Shown here: positions 16,205 through 25,476 of the stretch, piece by piece
Layout: each line of letters opens with the position of its first letter
Position numbering within the stretch: the first letter of the stretch is position 1
Assembly: GCF_900143625.1 (NCBI RefSeq)
Contig: NZ_FRFF01000201.1
Span: 1-64,000, forward strand
DNA length: 64,000 nucleotides
Reading direction: 5' to 3'
Source: Nocardiopsis sp. JB363
GTDB lineage: Bacteria > Actinomycetota > Actinomycetes > Streptosporangiales > Streptosporangiaceae
Notes under the pieces: generated by a model
The model's input: the letters and a program-made list of their open reading frames with translations, nothing else
What the model was told of the DNA's origin: nothing
Databases searched by the model: none
Made by a program: the position numbers and the translations under genes

Positions 16205-17170
16205 TCACAGGCCCCGGATCGGGCGGTTCGGCTCGGTGGGGCGGGAGAGCATCGTGACCAGGTACTCGTAGAAACCCTCGGCGTCGATCTCCTCCACGAC
16301 CCGGGCGTTGGGTTCCAGCCCGTGCACGCCCCAGGACATCGCCGAGTACCCGCGGGTCAGCTCCCCGGCGGTCTCCACGTCCACGTGGTAGGGCGTCACC
16401 TTCCGGACCAGCTCGGGACGGAGCAGCAGCGCCGCGGTCAGCGAGTCGGGATGGGTGGTGCCGTCGATGCCCACCTTGCGATCGAACTCCAGGGTGGCCG
16501 CGCACACCCGGGTGAAGAAGGTCGCGAGCGGGGTGCCCAGCGCGGCGATCCGCTCCAGCCGCCCCTGGTCGAACACCGCCCGCCGCAGCGTCAACGGGTC
16601 CCAGGGCACCACGGTGACGTCGAACCCGGCGGCGAAAACGGCCTTGGCCGCCTCGGGGTCGACGTAGAAGTTGAACTCGGCGGCGGCCGTGATGTTGCCC
16701 CGACCGTTGTTGGAACCGCCCATGACGTACAACGACTTCACGTTGTCGACGAAGGAGGGGTCCTTCGCCAGCGCCATGGCGATGTTGGTGAGCGGGCCGA
16801 TCGCCACGATCGACAGCTCGCCGGGGTTCTCCGCCGCCATCCGGACGAGGGTGTCCACGGCGTGCTCGGACTCGGTGGCCAGACCGGAAAGATCCATGTC
16901 CAACCCGCCGGACCCGTCACCGTGCACGTTCTCCGCGCTCACCCACTCGCGTACCAGCGGCCCACGGCACCCCAGGTACACGGGCACCTCCCCGAGCCGC
17001 CCGGCCACGTCCAACGTCATGAACGCGTTGCGCACCTGCTGATCGAACCCGACGTTCCCGGCGACCATGGTGATCGCCCGCAGGTCCGCCTCGGGGTCGA
17101 GCAGCGCGACCAACAACGCCACACAGTCGTCCTGCGCGGTGTCGGTGTCGATGATCAGCGGAGTGGCCAT
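16205..17170 (-). CDS. Inosine-uridine type nucleoside hydrolase
   Basis: The 321-residue protein cleaves N-glycosidic bonds of nucleosides to free base and ribose (salvage). The calcium-binding N-terminal motif is DTDTAQDD, a variant of DTDPGxDD. Other active-site segments are VAIGPLTNIA and MGGSNNGRGNITAAAEFNF with the conserved N.Y.DPEAA stretch. A THPDS motif near residue 240 matches the family Asp/His region. It is cytosolic with no signal peptide. It has its own start 75 bp downstream of pstB on the same strand, so read-through from the pst operon is possible. Confidence 0.9.
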   Translation of the reverse strand: MATPLIIDTDTAQDDCVALLVALLDPEADLRAITMVAGNVGFDQQVRNAFMTLDVAGRLGEVPVYLGCRGPLVREWVSAENVHGDGSGGLDMDLSGLATESEHAVDTLVRMAAENPGELSIVAIGPLTNIAMALAKDPSFVDNVKSLYVMGGSNNGRGNITAAAEFNFYVDPEAAKAVFAAGFDVTVVPWDPLTLRRAVFDQGRLERIAALGTPLATFFTRVCAATLEFDRKVGIDGTTHPDSLTAALLLRPELVRKVTPYHVDVETAGELTRGYSAMSWGVHGLEPNARVVEEIDAEGFYEYLVTMLSRPTEPNRPIRGL

Positions 17171-17244
17171 GGGTGACCGTCCTATCTACCAGAAGCGGCC
17201 ATAACCATCACCGGCCTACGAGGATTTTCTGTTGTTTTGTCGAA

Positions 17245-18024
17245 TTACCCGAAACGGCCGGTGATGTAGTTTTCGGTGTCCTTCTGCTCGGGACGAGTGA
17301 AGATCTGGTTGGTCTCGCCCATCTCGATCAGTCTGCCGGGCTTGCCGGGCGCCGAGAGGTTGAAGAAGGCGGTCCGGTCGGACACGCGCGCGGCCTGCTG
17401 CATGTTGTGGGTGACGATCACGATCGTGTAGTCCTCCTTCATGTTGTGAATGAGGTCCTCGATCGCCAGCGTCGAGATCGGGTCCAGGGCCGAGCACGGC
17501 TCGTCCATCAGCAGCACGGACGGCTTGACCGCCGTGGCGCGCGCGATGCACAGCCGCTGCTGCTGACCCCCGGAGAGGCCCGCACCGGGCTTGTCCAGCC
17601 GGTCCTTGACCTCCTTCCAGAGGTTGGCGCCGCGCAGCGACTCCTCCACCAGGTCGTCCGCCTCGGACTTGGACATCCGCTTGTTGTTCAGGCGGGCCCC
17701 GGCGATCACGTTGTCGTAGATCGACATGGTGGGGAAGGGGTTGGCCTTCTGGAAGACCATCCCGATCTCGCTGCGGACCAGGACCGGGTCCACGCCGGGC
17801 CCGTAGATGTCCAGGTCGTCCAGGAGCACCTTGCCCTCGGCGCGTGCGCCGGGGGTGACTTCGTGCATGCGGTTGAGAGTACGCAGGAAGGTCGACTTGC
17901 CGCAGCCGGAGGAGCCGATGAACGCTGTCACCGAACGCGGTTCGATGGTCATGGACACGTCCTCGACCGCGAGGAAGTCGCTGTAGTAGACGTGCAGTCC
18001 GGAGACGTCGATTCGTTTCGCCAC
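17245..18024 (-). CDS. pstB: Phosphate ABC transporter ATP-binding protein
   Basis: The 259-residue ATPase of the high-affinity phosphate importer has Walker [10 protein letters not shown] (residues 37-45), the Q-loop FQKANPFP typical of PstB, the signature LSGGQQQRL, Walker B VLLMDEP and the His switch VTHNM. It is the last gene of the pstC-pstA-pstB operon and begins 15 bp after pstA. PstB also transmits the phosphate signal to the PhoR/PhoP system in characterised bacteria. Confidence 0.96.
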   Translation of the reverse strand: MAKRIDVSGLHVYYSDFLAVEDVSMTIEPRSVTAFIGSSGCGKSTFLRTLNRMHEVTPGARAEGKVLLDDLDIYGPGVDPVLVRSEIGMVFQKANPFPTMSIYDNVIAGARLNNKRMSKSEADDLVEESLRGANLWKEVKDRLDKPGAGLSGGQQQRLCIARATAVKPSVLLMDEPCSALDPISTLAIEDLIHNMKEDYTIVIVTHNMQQAARVSDRTAFFNLSAPGKPGRLIEMGETNQIFTRPEQKDTENYITGRFG

Positions 18025-18039
18025 AGGATGTTCCTCGGG

Positions 18040-19128
18040 TTAGCGGGTCTTGGGTGCGAAGAGGCGGCCGATCACGCGGGCCAGGATGAACAGCAGCATG
18101 ACCGTCAGGACCAGTGTGAGCGCCGCGGCCCAGGCCCTCTCGTAGTTGACGGCCCCACCCATGCGGAACTGGGAGTAGATGAACACCGGGAGGTTCATCA
18201 TCTGGCCGTCGAACAGGTTCCAGTTGATGGAGACCGCCGACGATCCCGCGGTGAGGACCAAGGGTGCCGTCTCACCGATAACGCGCGCGATGGCCAGCAT
18301 GATTCCGGTGGTCAGTCCGGCGGCCGAGGTGGGGAGCACGATCTTGGTGATCGTGCGCCACTTGGGCACGCCCAAGGCGTAGGAGGCCTCACGCAGGTCC
18401 CGCGAGACCAGCCGGAGCATCTCCTCGCTGGAGCGGACCACGACCGGGATCATCAGCACGGTCAGCGAGAGCGCGCCCGCCGCGCCGTTGGTGTGACCCG
18501 GGCCGAAGAGCATCATCCACAGCGCCACCACGAACAGACCGGCGACGATCGAGGGGATACCGGTCATGACGTCCACGAAGAACGTGATGACCTTCTTGAT
18601 CCGCCCCTGGGCGTACTCGACCAGGTAGACGGCGGTGAGCACGCCGATCGGTACGGACAGCAGGGTGGCCATGCCGGTGATGGCCAGGGTGCCGACGATG
18701 GCGTGGTAGACACCGCCCGCGTCCATGCTCGGCAGGACGCCGTTCATCGACACGGACAGGAAGTACGGGCTGAAGCGGTCCATGCCGTACCCGGCCACCG
18801 TGTACAGCAGCGAGACCAGCGGCGTCATGGCCAGCAGGAAACAGCCGTAGACGATGGCGGTGACCATGCGGTCCTTGGCCTTGCGGCCGCCCTCCACCCG
18901 GTTGGAGGCGGTCACGATGATCACCGCGTAGGCCACCGCGGTGAGCAGGGCCCAGGTGACCAGCCCGAAGGAGGAGAACGCGGCCAGGACACCGGCGACC
19001 ACCACTCCGCAGCCGATCAACAGGCCGAGGGGGAAGCGACGGGGCAGGGTGCCCGAGCGGAGGTCGAGCTTGGTGCCGGCCTTGGGGCCGGGGCCGGGAG
19101 CGGGAGGCTGCGTGGTCGTGGTGCTCAT
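18040..19128 (-). CDS. pstA: Phosphate ABC transporter permease PstA
   Basis: The 362-residue membrane protein is longer than the E. coli protein, with an N-terminal Pro-rich tail and two extra hydrophobic segments. The permease core has the EAA-like loop EASYALGVPKWRTITKIVLP. About eight hydrophobic segments are visible. Its start codon overlaps the pstC stop (ATGA), indicating translational coupling. It pairs with PstC to form the channel. Confidence 0.94.
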   Translation of the reverse strand: MSTTTTQPPAPGPGPKAGTKLDLRSGTLPRRFPLGLLIGCGVVVAGVLAAFSSFGLVTWALLTAVAYAVIIVTASNRVEGGRKAKDRMVTAIVYGCFLLAMTPLVSLLYTVAGYGMDRFSPYFLSVSMNGVLPSMDAGGVYHAIVGTLAITGMATLLSVPIGVLTAVYLVEYAQGRIKKVITFFVDVMTGIPSIVAGLFVVALWMMLFGPGHTNGAAGALSLTVLMIPVVVRSSEEMLRLVSRDLREASYALGVPKWRTITKIVLPTSAAGLTTGIMLAIARVIGETAPLVLTAGSSAVSINWNLFDGQMMNLPVFIYSQFRMGGAVNYERAWAAALTLVLTVMLLFILARVIGRLFAPKTR

Positions 19129-20090
19129 GCGGACTCCTTGTTGCCCCGTGCCACGACGTAGCGGGCGCCCATGTTGACTGCGAGGGTGATGGCGAACAGC
19201 ACCAGACCCGCGGCGATCAGCGCGGAGACCCCGTAGCCGGTGGCCTCGGGGTACTGGAGCGCGATGTGCGCGGCGATGGTCTGGTTACCGCTCTGGAGCA
19301 GGTTGAAGGAGACCGCCAGGGCCGGGGAGAGGATCATGGCGACGGCCATGGTCTCGCCCAGCGCGCGACCGAGGCCGAGCATGGCGCCACCGACGATGCC
19401 GGACTTGCCGAAGGGCAGCACGGCCAGGCGGATCATCTCCCACCGGGTGGCCCCCATGGCGAGCGCGGCCTCACGGTGGCCCTGCGGGACCTGGTGGAAC
19501 ACGTCGCGCGACATCGCCGTGATGATCGGCAGGATCATGACGGCGAGGACGATGCTCGCGGTGAGCAGGGTGCGACCGGAGGTGGAGGAGGGGCCGGCGA
19601 ACAGCGGGATCCAGCCCAGGTAGCGGGTCATGCCCTCGTAGACGGGGACCAGCTGGGGGGCGAGCACCATCATGCCCCAGAGGCCGTAGACCACGCTGGG
19701 GATCGCGGCGAGCAGGTCGACGAGGTAGCCGAGTGTGGCGGCGAGCTTCCGCGGCGCGTAGTAGACGATGAACAGGGCGATACCGATGGCGACCGGGGTG
19801 GCCAACAACAGCGCGATGCCGGCGGCCAGAACGGTGCCGAACGCCAGCGCGGCCACACCGAAGGAGGGGTTCTCCCTGGTGTTGGCGTCCCACGACTGGT
19901 CGGTCAGGAAGTTCGAGGTGTTGGCCAACAACGACGGCCAGGCCTGGATCACCAGGAAGGCCGCCACACCGGCGAGGATCACGAGGATCAGCAGACCCGA
20001 CCCTCGGGCGAGCCCGGCGAAGGCCGCATCGCCGATCCGGCGTCTGCCCTGAGGCGGTGGTGCCGCCTTGGGCGAGTCCGTGGTCGTCAT
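19125..20090 (-). CDS. pstC: Phosphate ABC transporter permease PstC
   Basis: The 321-residue protein has about six transmembrane helices and the EAA loop EAALAMGATRWEMIRLAVLP. It is the first gene of the operon. Directly upstream there is a PHO box but no gene for the periplasmic phosphate-binding protein PstS, which in most actinomycetes precedes pstC. Either pstS is elsewhere in the genome or the transporter uses another binding protein. Confidence 0.95.
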   Translation of the reverse strand: MTTTDSPKAAPPPQGRRRIGDAAFAGLARGSGLLILVILAGVAAFLVIQAWPSLLANTSNFLTDQSWDANTRENPSFGVAALAFGTVLAAGIALLLATPVAIGIALFIVYYAPRKLAATLGYLVDLLAAIPSVVYGLWGMMVLAPQLVPVYEGMTRYLGWIPLFAGPSSTSGRTLLTASIVLAVMILPIITAMSRDVFHQVPQGHREAALAMGATRWEMIRLAVLPFGKSGIVGGAMLGLGRALGETMAVAMILSPALAVSFNLLQSGNQTIAAHIALQYPEATGYGVSALIAAGLVLFAITLAVNMGARYVVARGNKESA

Positions 20091-20390
20091 GGAATCTCCG
20101 GTTCGGAAATGGTGAGTCGGGCCGGTCTCTCGGGTTCCTCGGTCACGCCGGCGCGGGCGTGGACCACGTGGGGACCCCCGTCCGTGGCCCCCACGGTCGA
20201 CGTCGCCTGGACGTGGTCGATTACCGCACCGAATGCGAAGGTAAGCCCCAGAGGTGACCAGTTGTCCCAGGGAAGGTGAACGGAAAATGAACGCCGCGTC
20301 GCACCCCTGTGGCGGTAAGGGGTTGGATCGGTTAATGTGACGCGTCCCACTTGCCGGAATCCGTTTTCCGGCGGGGTTTTCGGGTCGAGA
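20091..20390. other. pst operon promoter region
   Basis: This 300-bp gap lies between mshD and pstC, both on the minus strand. It contains a PHO box (20271-20292) with a weaker third unit, GTCACCTCTGG, on the minus strand at about 20248-20258. I see no reading frame resembling a PstS lipoprotein or any other gene. Confidence 0.6.
20271..20292 (-). promoter_or_regulatory. PHO box (PhoP site) upstream of pstC
   Basis: On the minus strand two adjoining 11-bp direct repeats, GTTCATTTTCC and GTTCACCTTCC, differ at two positions and fit the PHO-box consensus closely. The site lies about 180 bp upstream of the pstC start. It predicts activation of pstCAB by phosphorylated PhoP when phosphate is scarce. 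Confidence 0.85.
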
Positions 20391-21374
20391 TCAGCCCTGT
20401 CGCGCCGGCGCGTACATGACGTCGGTGTCCCACATGGAGAAACCGAGGGTCTCGTACAGACGCACGGCGGCCTCGTTGTCACCGTCCACGTACAGGTGGA
20501 CCCACGGCAGGCCGGCGTCGCGCAGGTGCCGTAGCCCGGCCAGGGTCAGGGCGCGGCCCAGGCCGGTGCCCTGCCAGGCGGGGTCCACACCCACGACGTA
20601 CACCTCGCCGACGGTCTCGTCGTCGCTGAGCCCCGCCCCATCGGTGTGGGTCTTGGTCCAGTGGTAGGCGGCGATGCCGCCGCTGGTGGTGGCGGCCACG
20701 AAGAATCCCCGCGGGTCGAACCAGTCCTCGATCTCGCGTTGCAGCAGGTCGTCCAGGGTCAGGGAACCCTGTTCGGGGTGGTCGGCGAAGGCACGCGCGT
20801 TCGCGTCCAGCCAGGCCTGCTCGTCCTGCCCGACCACGAAGGGGCGGATCCGTACCTTCTCGGCGACCTCTGGGCGCAGTTCGGGTTCGGGAAGTTCGGG
20901 CGCCTTCCAGGGGCCGCCGGGCACCTCAACGCCCAGGTCCCGCAGTGGCATGCGCATCTTGTGGAGTTCACGGACCGGTTCCCAACCGGCCGCCTCCGCC
21001 ACCGAGACCGCTCCCGGGGTGCGCCCGTGAGCCCACACCCGCACCCCGCGCCGGCCGGCGTCCTCGCTGACCGAGCGCAGCAGCGCGGAACCGAGCCCTT
21101 GGCCGCGGTGGTCGGGATGGACGACGACCTCACCGGAGTCGGGTTCGTTCTCGACGCGTTCGATGAAGGCGAAACCGACGATCCGCCCGGTGGAGGCGGG
21201 ATCGTGGAGTACGTGGAAACGGCTGCTGCCGGCGGGTGCCCCGTGCCTGACCCGGAGCACGGTCTGCTCGGACAGGGGCGCGACGCCGTCCACGGCGCGG
21301 GCCGCTTCGGCCAAGGCCAGAACGGGTTCGGTCAGCCCGGAGGCGAGATCGTCGGTGACTAGCGGGGTGTTCAT
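20391..21374 (-). CDS. mshD: Mycothiol synthase
   Basis: MshD acetylates Cys-GlcN-Ins to mycothiol, the main low-molecular-weight thiol of actinobacteria. The 327-residue protein contains two tandem GNAT domains. The N-terminal one shows VVVHPDHRGQGLGSALL and the C-terminal one VVGVDPAWQGTGLGRALT with LYVDGDNEAAVRLYETLGF at its end. Both acetyl-CoA binding motifs are intact. ATG 21374 is taken as the start; an in-frame TTG lies three codons upstream. mshA, the first gene of the pathway, lies at 60319-61623. Confidence 0.94.
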   Translation of the reverse strand: MNTPLVTDDLASGLTEPVLALAEAARAVDGVAPLSEQTVLRVRHGAPAGSSRFHVLHDPASTGRIVGFAFIERVENEPDSGEVVVHPDHRGQGLGSALLRSVSEDAGRRGVRVWAHGRTPGAVSVAEAAGWEPVRELHKMRMPLRDLGVEVPGGPWKAPELPEPELRPEVAEKVRIRPFVVGQDEQAWLDANARAFADHPEQGSLTLDDLLQREIEDWFDPRGFFVAATTSGGIAAYHWTKTHTDGAGLSDDETVGEVYVVGVDPAWQGTGLGRALTLAGLRHLRDAGLPWVHLYVDGDNEAAVRLYETLGFSMWDTDVMYAPARQG

Positions 21375-21529
21375 GAGCCGCAATCCTAGATCCTGTTCGC
21401 CGAGTGGGCGTGCGACACCCCTGGCGTGGGCCGGTTCGGCCGCCCCGATTCCCTCACCTCGGTGAGGACCGGAGCGGCTCTGAGCGGGTCGGTACGGGAT
21501 GGGGGCGGTCGGTGTGTCGTGACCATCCC

Positions 21530-22567
21530 TCAGTTCCTACGGCGCTTGCCCTGGTAGCCGCCGCTGACGGCCAGTCGGACCCTGCGGGTGGGCGCCAGCG
21601 GGGCGGCCAGCAGAAGGGCCAACAGGAAGGCGGCGAGCAGGATCGCCGGAGTGACGGACGGCCCCATGTCGCTGTGGTCCGCGGCGATCTCGGTCTCGGT
21701 GTCCTCGTCATCGGACGACGGGGTGACCAACGGGAGTTCCGCCAGGTCCTCGGCCGACCCCGGCGGAAGCTCGGGAAGATCGGCCTCACCGCGTGGCAGA
21801 TCGGGGATGTCCGCCCCGCTCGTCGGCACGTCGCTCCGTGGCGGCGTGCGGTCGGGGGTGTTCGGCGAGGTCGTCTGCGGGGACGTGGACCGGGCGGGGG
21901 GAGAGGAAGCGGAGTCCTCGTCGTCGTCCTGGGTGGGGGCGCCGGTGGGGGTCTCGCTCTGGGTCGGAGTGGAGGTGGGAGTGGGTCTCGGAGTCGGGGA
22001 GTTGGTGGGGGTCTCCGTCGGTTCCCCGGTCGGGGTCTCCGAGGGCTCCTCGGTGGGGGTGGGAGTCGGCGTGGGCGTGGGACTCGGCTCGGGCTCGGTG
22101 ACCTCGATCGACCAGGTGGCGGAGGTGGTCTCGGTCGGAGCGTCCGGGGCGCAGAGACCTTCCTCATCGGCGAGCGCGTAGGTCAGGGTCGCGGTGACAT
22201 CGGTGCTTTCACGCGGAACCCCGGTGACGACACCGATGGCGGGAAGGCTCGTATCTCTGAGCAGGTCGGACGCCTCGAAACCCTCCAGCTTGAAGGCGGG
22301 CTTTGCGGGCTCGTCGATATCCAACCCGAGCAAGCACGCTTTGAGATCACCGTTGTTGGTCACCGCGAGTGTGTTGGGGGTGAGGGGTTCCCCGAGTTCG
22401 ACCGGGACCGACGGGTTGTTGAAGGTGAGCACCACATCGGCCGGCGCCGCTACGGCGGGGGCCGCGGTGAGGACCAGCGTGGAGCCGATGAAGACGGCGC
22501 CGAACATCGCGGGGGTTCTTCGAAGGAAGGAAGGGCATGCGGGGGCTGTCGCGGCGGGGACGGGCAT
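21530..22567 (-). CDS. Secreted, membrane-anchored protein with Pro/Thr-rich stalk
   Basis: The protein has 345 residues. A signal peptide at about 1-41 ends APAVAA. A beta-rich domain follows at 42-155 and includes two Cys residues (DLKACLLGLD and EEGLCAPDA) that could pair. A long Thr/Pro/Ser/Glu repeat stalk spans about 155-275. A C-terminal transmembrane helix (TPAILLAAFLLALLLAAPLA) and a basic tail complete it. The architecture is of a protein displayed outside the membrane on a stalk. No family is recognised. An AAGGAGTGAG ribosome-binding site lies upstream of the ATG. Its position between glnR and mshD does not suggest a function. Confidence 0.8.
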   Translation of the reverse strand: MPVPAATAPACPSFLRRTPAMFGAVFIGSTLVLTAAPAVAAPADVVLTFNNPSVPVELGEPLTPNTLAVTNNGDLKACLLGLDIDEPAKPAFKLEGFEASDLLRDTSLPAIGVVTGVPRESTDVTATLTYALADEEGLCAPDAPTETTSATWSIEVTEPEPSPTPTPTPTPTEEPSETPTGEPTETPTNSPTPRPTPTSTPTQSETPTGAPTQDDDEDSASSPPARSTSPQTTSPNTPDRTPPRSDVPTSGADIPDLPRGEADLPELPPGSAEDLAELPLVTPSSDDEDTETEIAADHSDMGPSVTPAILLAAFLLALLLAAPLAPTRRVRLAVSGGYQGKRRRN

Positions 22568-22831
22568 CGGTGCGATCTCACTCCTTGCGGTGGCGCGCCA
22601 GTGCGACTCGGTCCGCGCCCAGGGGTTCCGCCGCGCCAGTCGTGACCCGCCGGGTGCGCATAGATCCTATGTTCTGTGCCCGTTGAGTTCGAGCCCCCCA
22701 CGACACCTGATTCACCGCCGGCCTCGAACGTGTTCCGTCCGTCGAGGTCAACGGCTCCGGACACGGCTCCGGACACCGCTCCGGGACGCCTACGGATCAA
22801 CGCGGACGCCCCGGGACGAAGCCGTCGGCCC

Positions 22832-23614
22832 CTACCCGGCCCCGGCCTCCGCCGAGCGGGCCGCGGGCAGCTCGGCGGCCTCCGCGGGGGTGTCCGGGGC
22901 GGCCGGTGCCGCGACCGACCGGTTCGCGGTGTCCGGAACGAACCGGTAGCCGACGTTGCGGACGGTGCCGATCAGCGACTCGTACTCCGAGCCGAGCTTG
23001 GCGCGCAGTCGACGCACGTGGACGTCGATGGTGCGGGTGCCGCCGAAGTAGTCGTAGCCCCACACCTCTTGGAGCAGCTGGGCCCTGGTGAACACCCGGC
23101 CGGGGTGCTGCGCTAGGAACTTGAGCAGCTCGAACTCCTTGAAGGTGAGGTCGAGGATGCGGCCGCGGAGTCGAGCGATGTAGGTGGCCTCGTCGATGAC
23201 CAGGTCACCGCGGCGGATCTCGTCCGGGTCATCGCTCGCGGCCTCGGCGGCGCCGACGGCCAGGCGCAGGCGGGCCTCCACCTCGGCGGGTCCCGCGCCG
23301 GCCAGGACGAAGTCGTCGACCTGCCAGTCCGGGGTGAGCGCGGCGACACCCCCTTCGGTGAGCACGACCAGTAGCGGAGAGTCCAGCCTGGTGGTGTCGA
23401 GCAGCCGACAGAAGTTGCGGGCCGCCGCGAGGTCGGTGCGGGCGTCGACGAGAATGGCGTCGACGGGGGCACTCGATCCGCCGGTCGCACCCGAGGCGAG
23501 AAGGGCGCCGGCTTCGGCGGGTGCCACCCGCACCGAGTGCAGAAGGAGCCCGAGAGCGGGCAGGACGTGGTCGGACGGTTCGTTCGAGTTCGTCAGTAAC
23601 AGCAGATGGCTCAT
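22832..23614 (-). CDS. glnR: Global nitrogen regulator GlnR (orphan OmpR-type)
   Basis: The 260-residue response-regulator-like protein is very close to Streptomyces GlnR. The N-terminus is LLLLTNS, then [18 protein letters not shown], with the receiver Asp in ILVDAR. The winged-helix domain reads [19 protein letters not shown], then [20 protein letters not shown]. GlnR activates glnA, amt and nas genes under nitrogen limitation without a partner kinase. No kinase gene is adjacent here. ATG 23614 gives the family N-terminus; a longer frame adds non-homologous residues. The C-terminal Ala/Pro/Glu tail is variable in the family. Confidence 0.94.
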   Translation of the reverse strand: MSHLLLLTNSNEPSDHVLPALGLLLHSVRVAPAEAGALLASGATGGSSAPVDAILVDARTDLAAARNFCRLLDTTRLDSPLLVVLTEGGVAALTPDWQVDDFVLAGAGPAEVEARLRLAVGAAEAASDDPDEIRRGDLVIDEATYIARLRGRILDLTFKEFELLKFLAQHPGRVFTRAQLLQEVWGYDYFGGTRTIDVHVRRLRAKLGSEYESLIGTVRNVGYRFVPDTANRSVAAPAAPDTPAEAAELPAARSAEAGAG

Positions 23615-23723
23615 GCGTCTCTTCTCGTCGGCCCGCGCGTGGCGGGCGATCGAAGGCGCCATTGCCCCCGGTGGAGATTTGTTCAATACGTCGCCTCCGA
23701 GCAACACCAAGGATAATCAACAG

Positions 23724-23981
23724 ATGGCGAAGTGCACTATCAGGTACTGGGCGTCGGCGAAGGACGCGGCCGGAACGGCCGAGGACACGCTCGATGCGGA
23801 CACGCTGGAAACCGCCCTCGACGCGGCGCGTCGGTTGCACCCGGACGATCGCTTCCAGCGCGTGCTCGGGTCTTCGTCGCTCCTGGTGGACGAACGTCCG
23901 GTGGGCAAGAGGGCGCATGGTGAGGTGTCGGTCACGGACGGGACTGTGATCGAGGTCCTACCGCCCTTCGCCGGTGGGTGA
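23724..23981 (+). CDS. MoaD/ThiS family ubiquitin-like sulfur carrier
   Basis: The 85-residue beta-grasp protein begins KCTIRYWASAKDAAG and ends in the essential Gly-Gly (PPFAGG), which would be adenylated and thiocarboxylated. Such proteins supply sulfur for molybdopterin, thiamine, cysteine (CysO type) or other products. No E1-like partner is adjacent, so the pathway is open. AAGGA lies just upstream of the ATG. It is divergent from glnR (109 bp). Confidence 0.88.
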   Translation: MAKCTIRYWASAKDAAGTAEDTLDADTLETALDAARRLHPDDRFQRVLGSSSLLVDERPVGKRAHGEVSVTDGTVIEVLPPFAGG

Positions 23982-24016
23982 GGGGTCGGAAAGTGCGCGA
24001 GGGAGTGGAGCGGAAC

Positions 24017-24283
24017 ATGACGGAAACCCCGGACTGGGCGGGGAAGGCGCGCGTGGTGATGCTGGGTAGGCAGGGATGCCACCTGTGCGAGGACGCGTGG
24101 TCGGTGATCACCGGTGTGACGGACGAGCTCGGGGTGGATCGGGCGGAGGAGTCCTTGGACGCGGTGTCGGCGGCCGATCGGGAGGAGTACTGGGACAAGA
24201 TCCCGGTGACCTTCGTGGACGGTCGTCGGCATGACTTCTGGCGGGTCTCGGAGGGACGGTTGCGTTCGGCGCTCTCCGGCTGA
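24017..24283 (+). CDS. Glutaredoxin-like (DUF836) redox protein
   Basis: The 88-residue thioredoxin-fold protein has its active site in GCHLCEDAW (CxxC) near residue 20 and the cis-Pro in KIPVTFVDG. DUF836 proteins are common next to rex and hemA in actinobacteria, as here. A role in thiol redox control with mycothiol is plausible but not shown. The ATG at 24017 has GGAG upstream. It starts 35 bp after the MoaD-like gene, so the two probably form one transcript. Confidence 0.85.
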   Translation: MTETPDWAGKARVVMLGRQGCHLCEDAWSVITGVTDELGVDRAEESLDAVSAADREEYWDKIPVTFVDGRRHDFWRVSEGRLRSALSG

Positions 24284-24638
24284 ACCGCTTCCACCCGCGG
24301 TCCATGAATCTCCTCCCGCGCTCTTTCGCGCACCGGTGTCGTTCGTCCCCATCGCCCCTCGGATGTCCCGAATGGGGGCGATGCACATTTTCGTCCGCCC
24401 GGAATGCGGAGGTCGTGATCTCCGTTTTCGAGACGTTCGCGAGGCGGTTGATTTGTGTGAACTCCTTCGACGGGCGTCACACGCCACCCCACTTTGTGCG
24501 TGCTTTCACAAGCGCGTAATCTGGGGACCCAGAACATCACGTAGGTCGGGGGAAGCGCACGGATCCGGTGGCCGACGGCCAGGGACGGGCGCGACCCGCA
24601 ACCCCGCCCGAACCGACCTCCCCCAGGAGCGCCCGCCT
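24284..24638. other. rex promoter and leader region
   Basis: This 355-bp region carries the Rex operator and promoter at 24494-24522 and about 115 nt of 5' leader. There is no other supported gene. Confidence 0.65.
24494..24522 (+). promoter_or_regulatory. Rex operator (ROP) overlapping the rex promoter
   Basis: TTGTGCGTGCTTTCACAA at 24494-24511 matches the ROP consensus TTGTGAAnnnnTTCACAA at all but two defined positions. The first hexamer, TTGTGC, is also a good -35, with TAATCT at 24517-24522 as the -10, spacing 17. Rex bound here would block polymerase, giving NADH-responsive autoregulation as known for Streptomyces rex. A half-site-like TGTGAACTCCTTC lies at about 24455. Confidence 0.8.
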
Positions 24639-25334
24639 GTGATCAGTCGCCCGCCTCGCCCCCGGGAGAGGGGCATCCCGGACGCCACCGTCGCCCGACT
24701 CCCGGTCTACCTGCGAGCTCTGCAGGCACTCCAGGACCGCGGTACCGCCACCGTGTCCTCCGAGGACTTGGCCGGAGCCGCGGGCGTGAACTCGGCGAAG
24801 CTCCGCAAGGATCTGTCGCACCTCGGGTCTTATGGAACGCGCGGGGTCGGGTACGAAGTCGAGTACCTCGTGTACCAGATCTCGCGTGAACTTGGTCTCA
24901 CCCAGGACTGGTCCGTGGCCATCGTCGGAATAGGCAACCTGGGGCGCGCACTGGCCAACTATGGGGGGTTCGGCACCCGCGGGTTCCGGATCGCGGCACT
25001 GCTCGACGCGGACCCGGAAGTGGTCGGACGGACGGTCGCTTCCCTGGACGTGAGGCATATTGACAACCTGGAGGATGTTGTTCGGGACAAGGGTGTGTCG
25101 ATCGGAGTCATCGCCACCCCGGCCGGTTCCGCACAGGGTGTGGCCGGCCGCTTCGTTGAAGCGGGAGTGAGCAGCATCCTCAACTTCGCTCCCGTCGTGC
25201 TGAATGTGCCGGACGGGGTCGATGTGCGTAAGGTCGACTTGTCCATCGAACTCCAGATCCTCGCCTTCCACGCGCAGCGAAGGGCCGACGGCGACGGCCG
25301 TGGCGCGGAACGGGCAGGGCTGGAAGTGACATAG
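24639..25334 (+). CDS. rex: Redox-sensing transcriptional repressor Rex
   Basis: Rex senses the NADH/NAD+ ratio and represses respiratory genes. The 231-residue protein has an N-terminal winged helix (LPVYLRALQALQDRG, then SAKLRKDLSHLGSYGTRGVGY) and a Rossmann domain with VGIGNLGRAL. The C-terminal domain-swap helix contains VDLSIELQILAFH. The GTG at 24639 has AGGAG nine bases upstream and matches the family N-terminus ISRPP...IPDATVARLP. It heads the haem cluster and carries its own ROP site. Confidence 0.95.
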   Translation: MISRPPRPRERGIPDATVARLPVYLRALQALQDRGTATVSSEDLAGAAGVNSAKLRKDLSHLGSYGTRGVGYEVEYLVYQISRELGLTQDWSVAIVGIGNLGRALANYGGFGTRGFRIAALLDADPEVVGRTVASLDVRHIDNLEDVVRDKGVSIGVIATPAGSAQGVAGRFVEAGVSSILNFAPVVLNVPDGVDVRKVDLSIELQILAFHAQRRADGDGRGAERAGLEVT

Positions 25335-25476
25335 ACACAGGGTCTTTCGGACCCGTACTGGCGGTGGCGAAGAGCGAGCGTACGCCGCGTTTCGGGGGGC
25401 TGATGGCGGGGGTCTTCGGTCCTACCCGAACATGGAGAGGCATAAAGCCTGCGTTGGTGCCTGCATAGGAGTGCGG

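Noticed and set aside
17173-19161. Very long open frame on the plus strand opposite pstB and pstA
   Set aside because: It is an artefact of high GC. The composition is His/Gly/Arg/Gln-rich without any domain, while the minus strand encodes perfect pst proteins.
22745-22785. Short tandem repeat of CGGCTCCGGACA upstream of the 22567 gene
   Set aside because: Two and a half copies in a GC-rich spacer; no sign of function and likely slippage.
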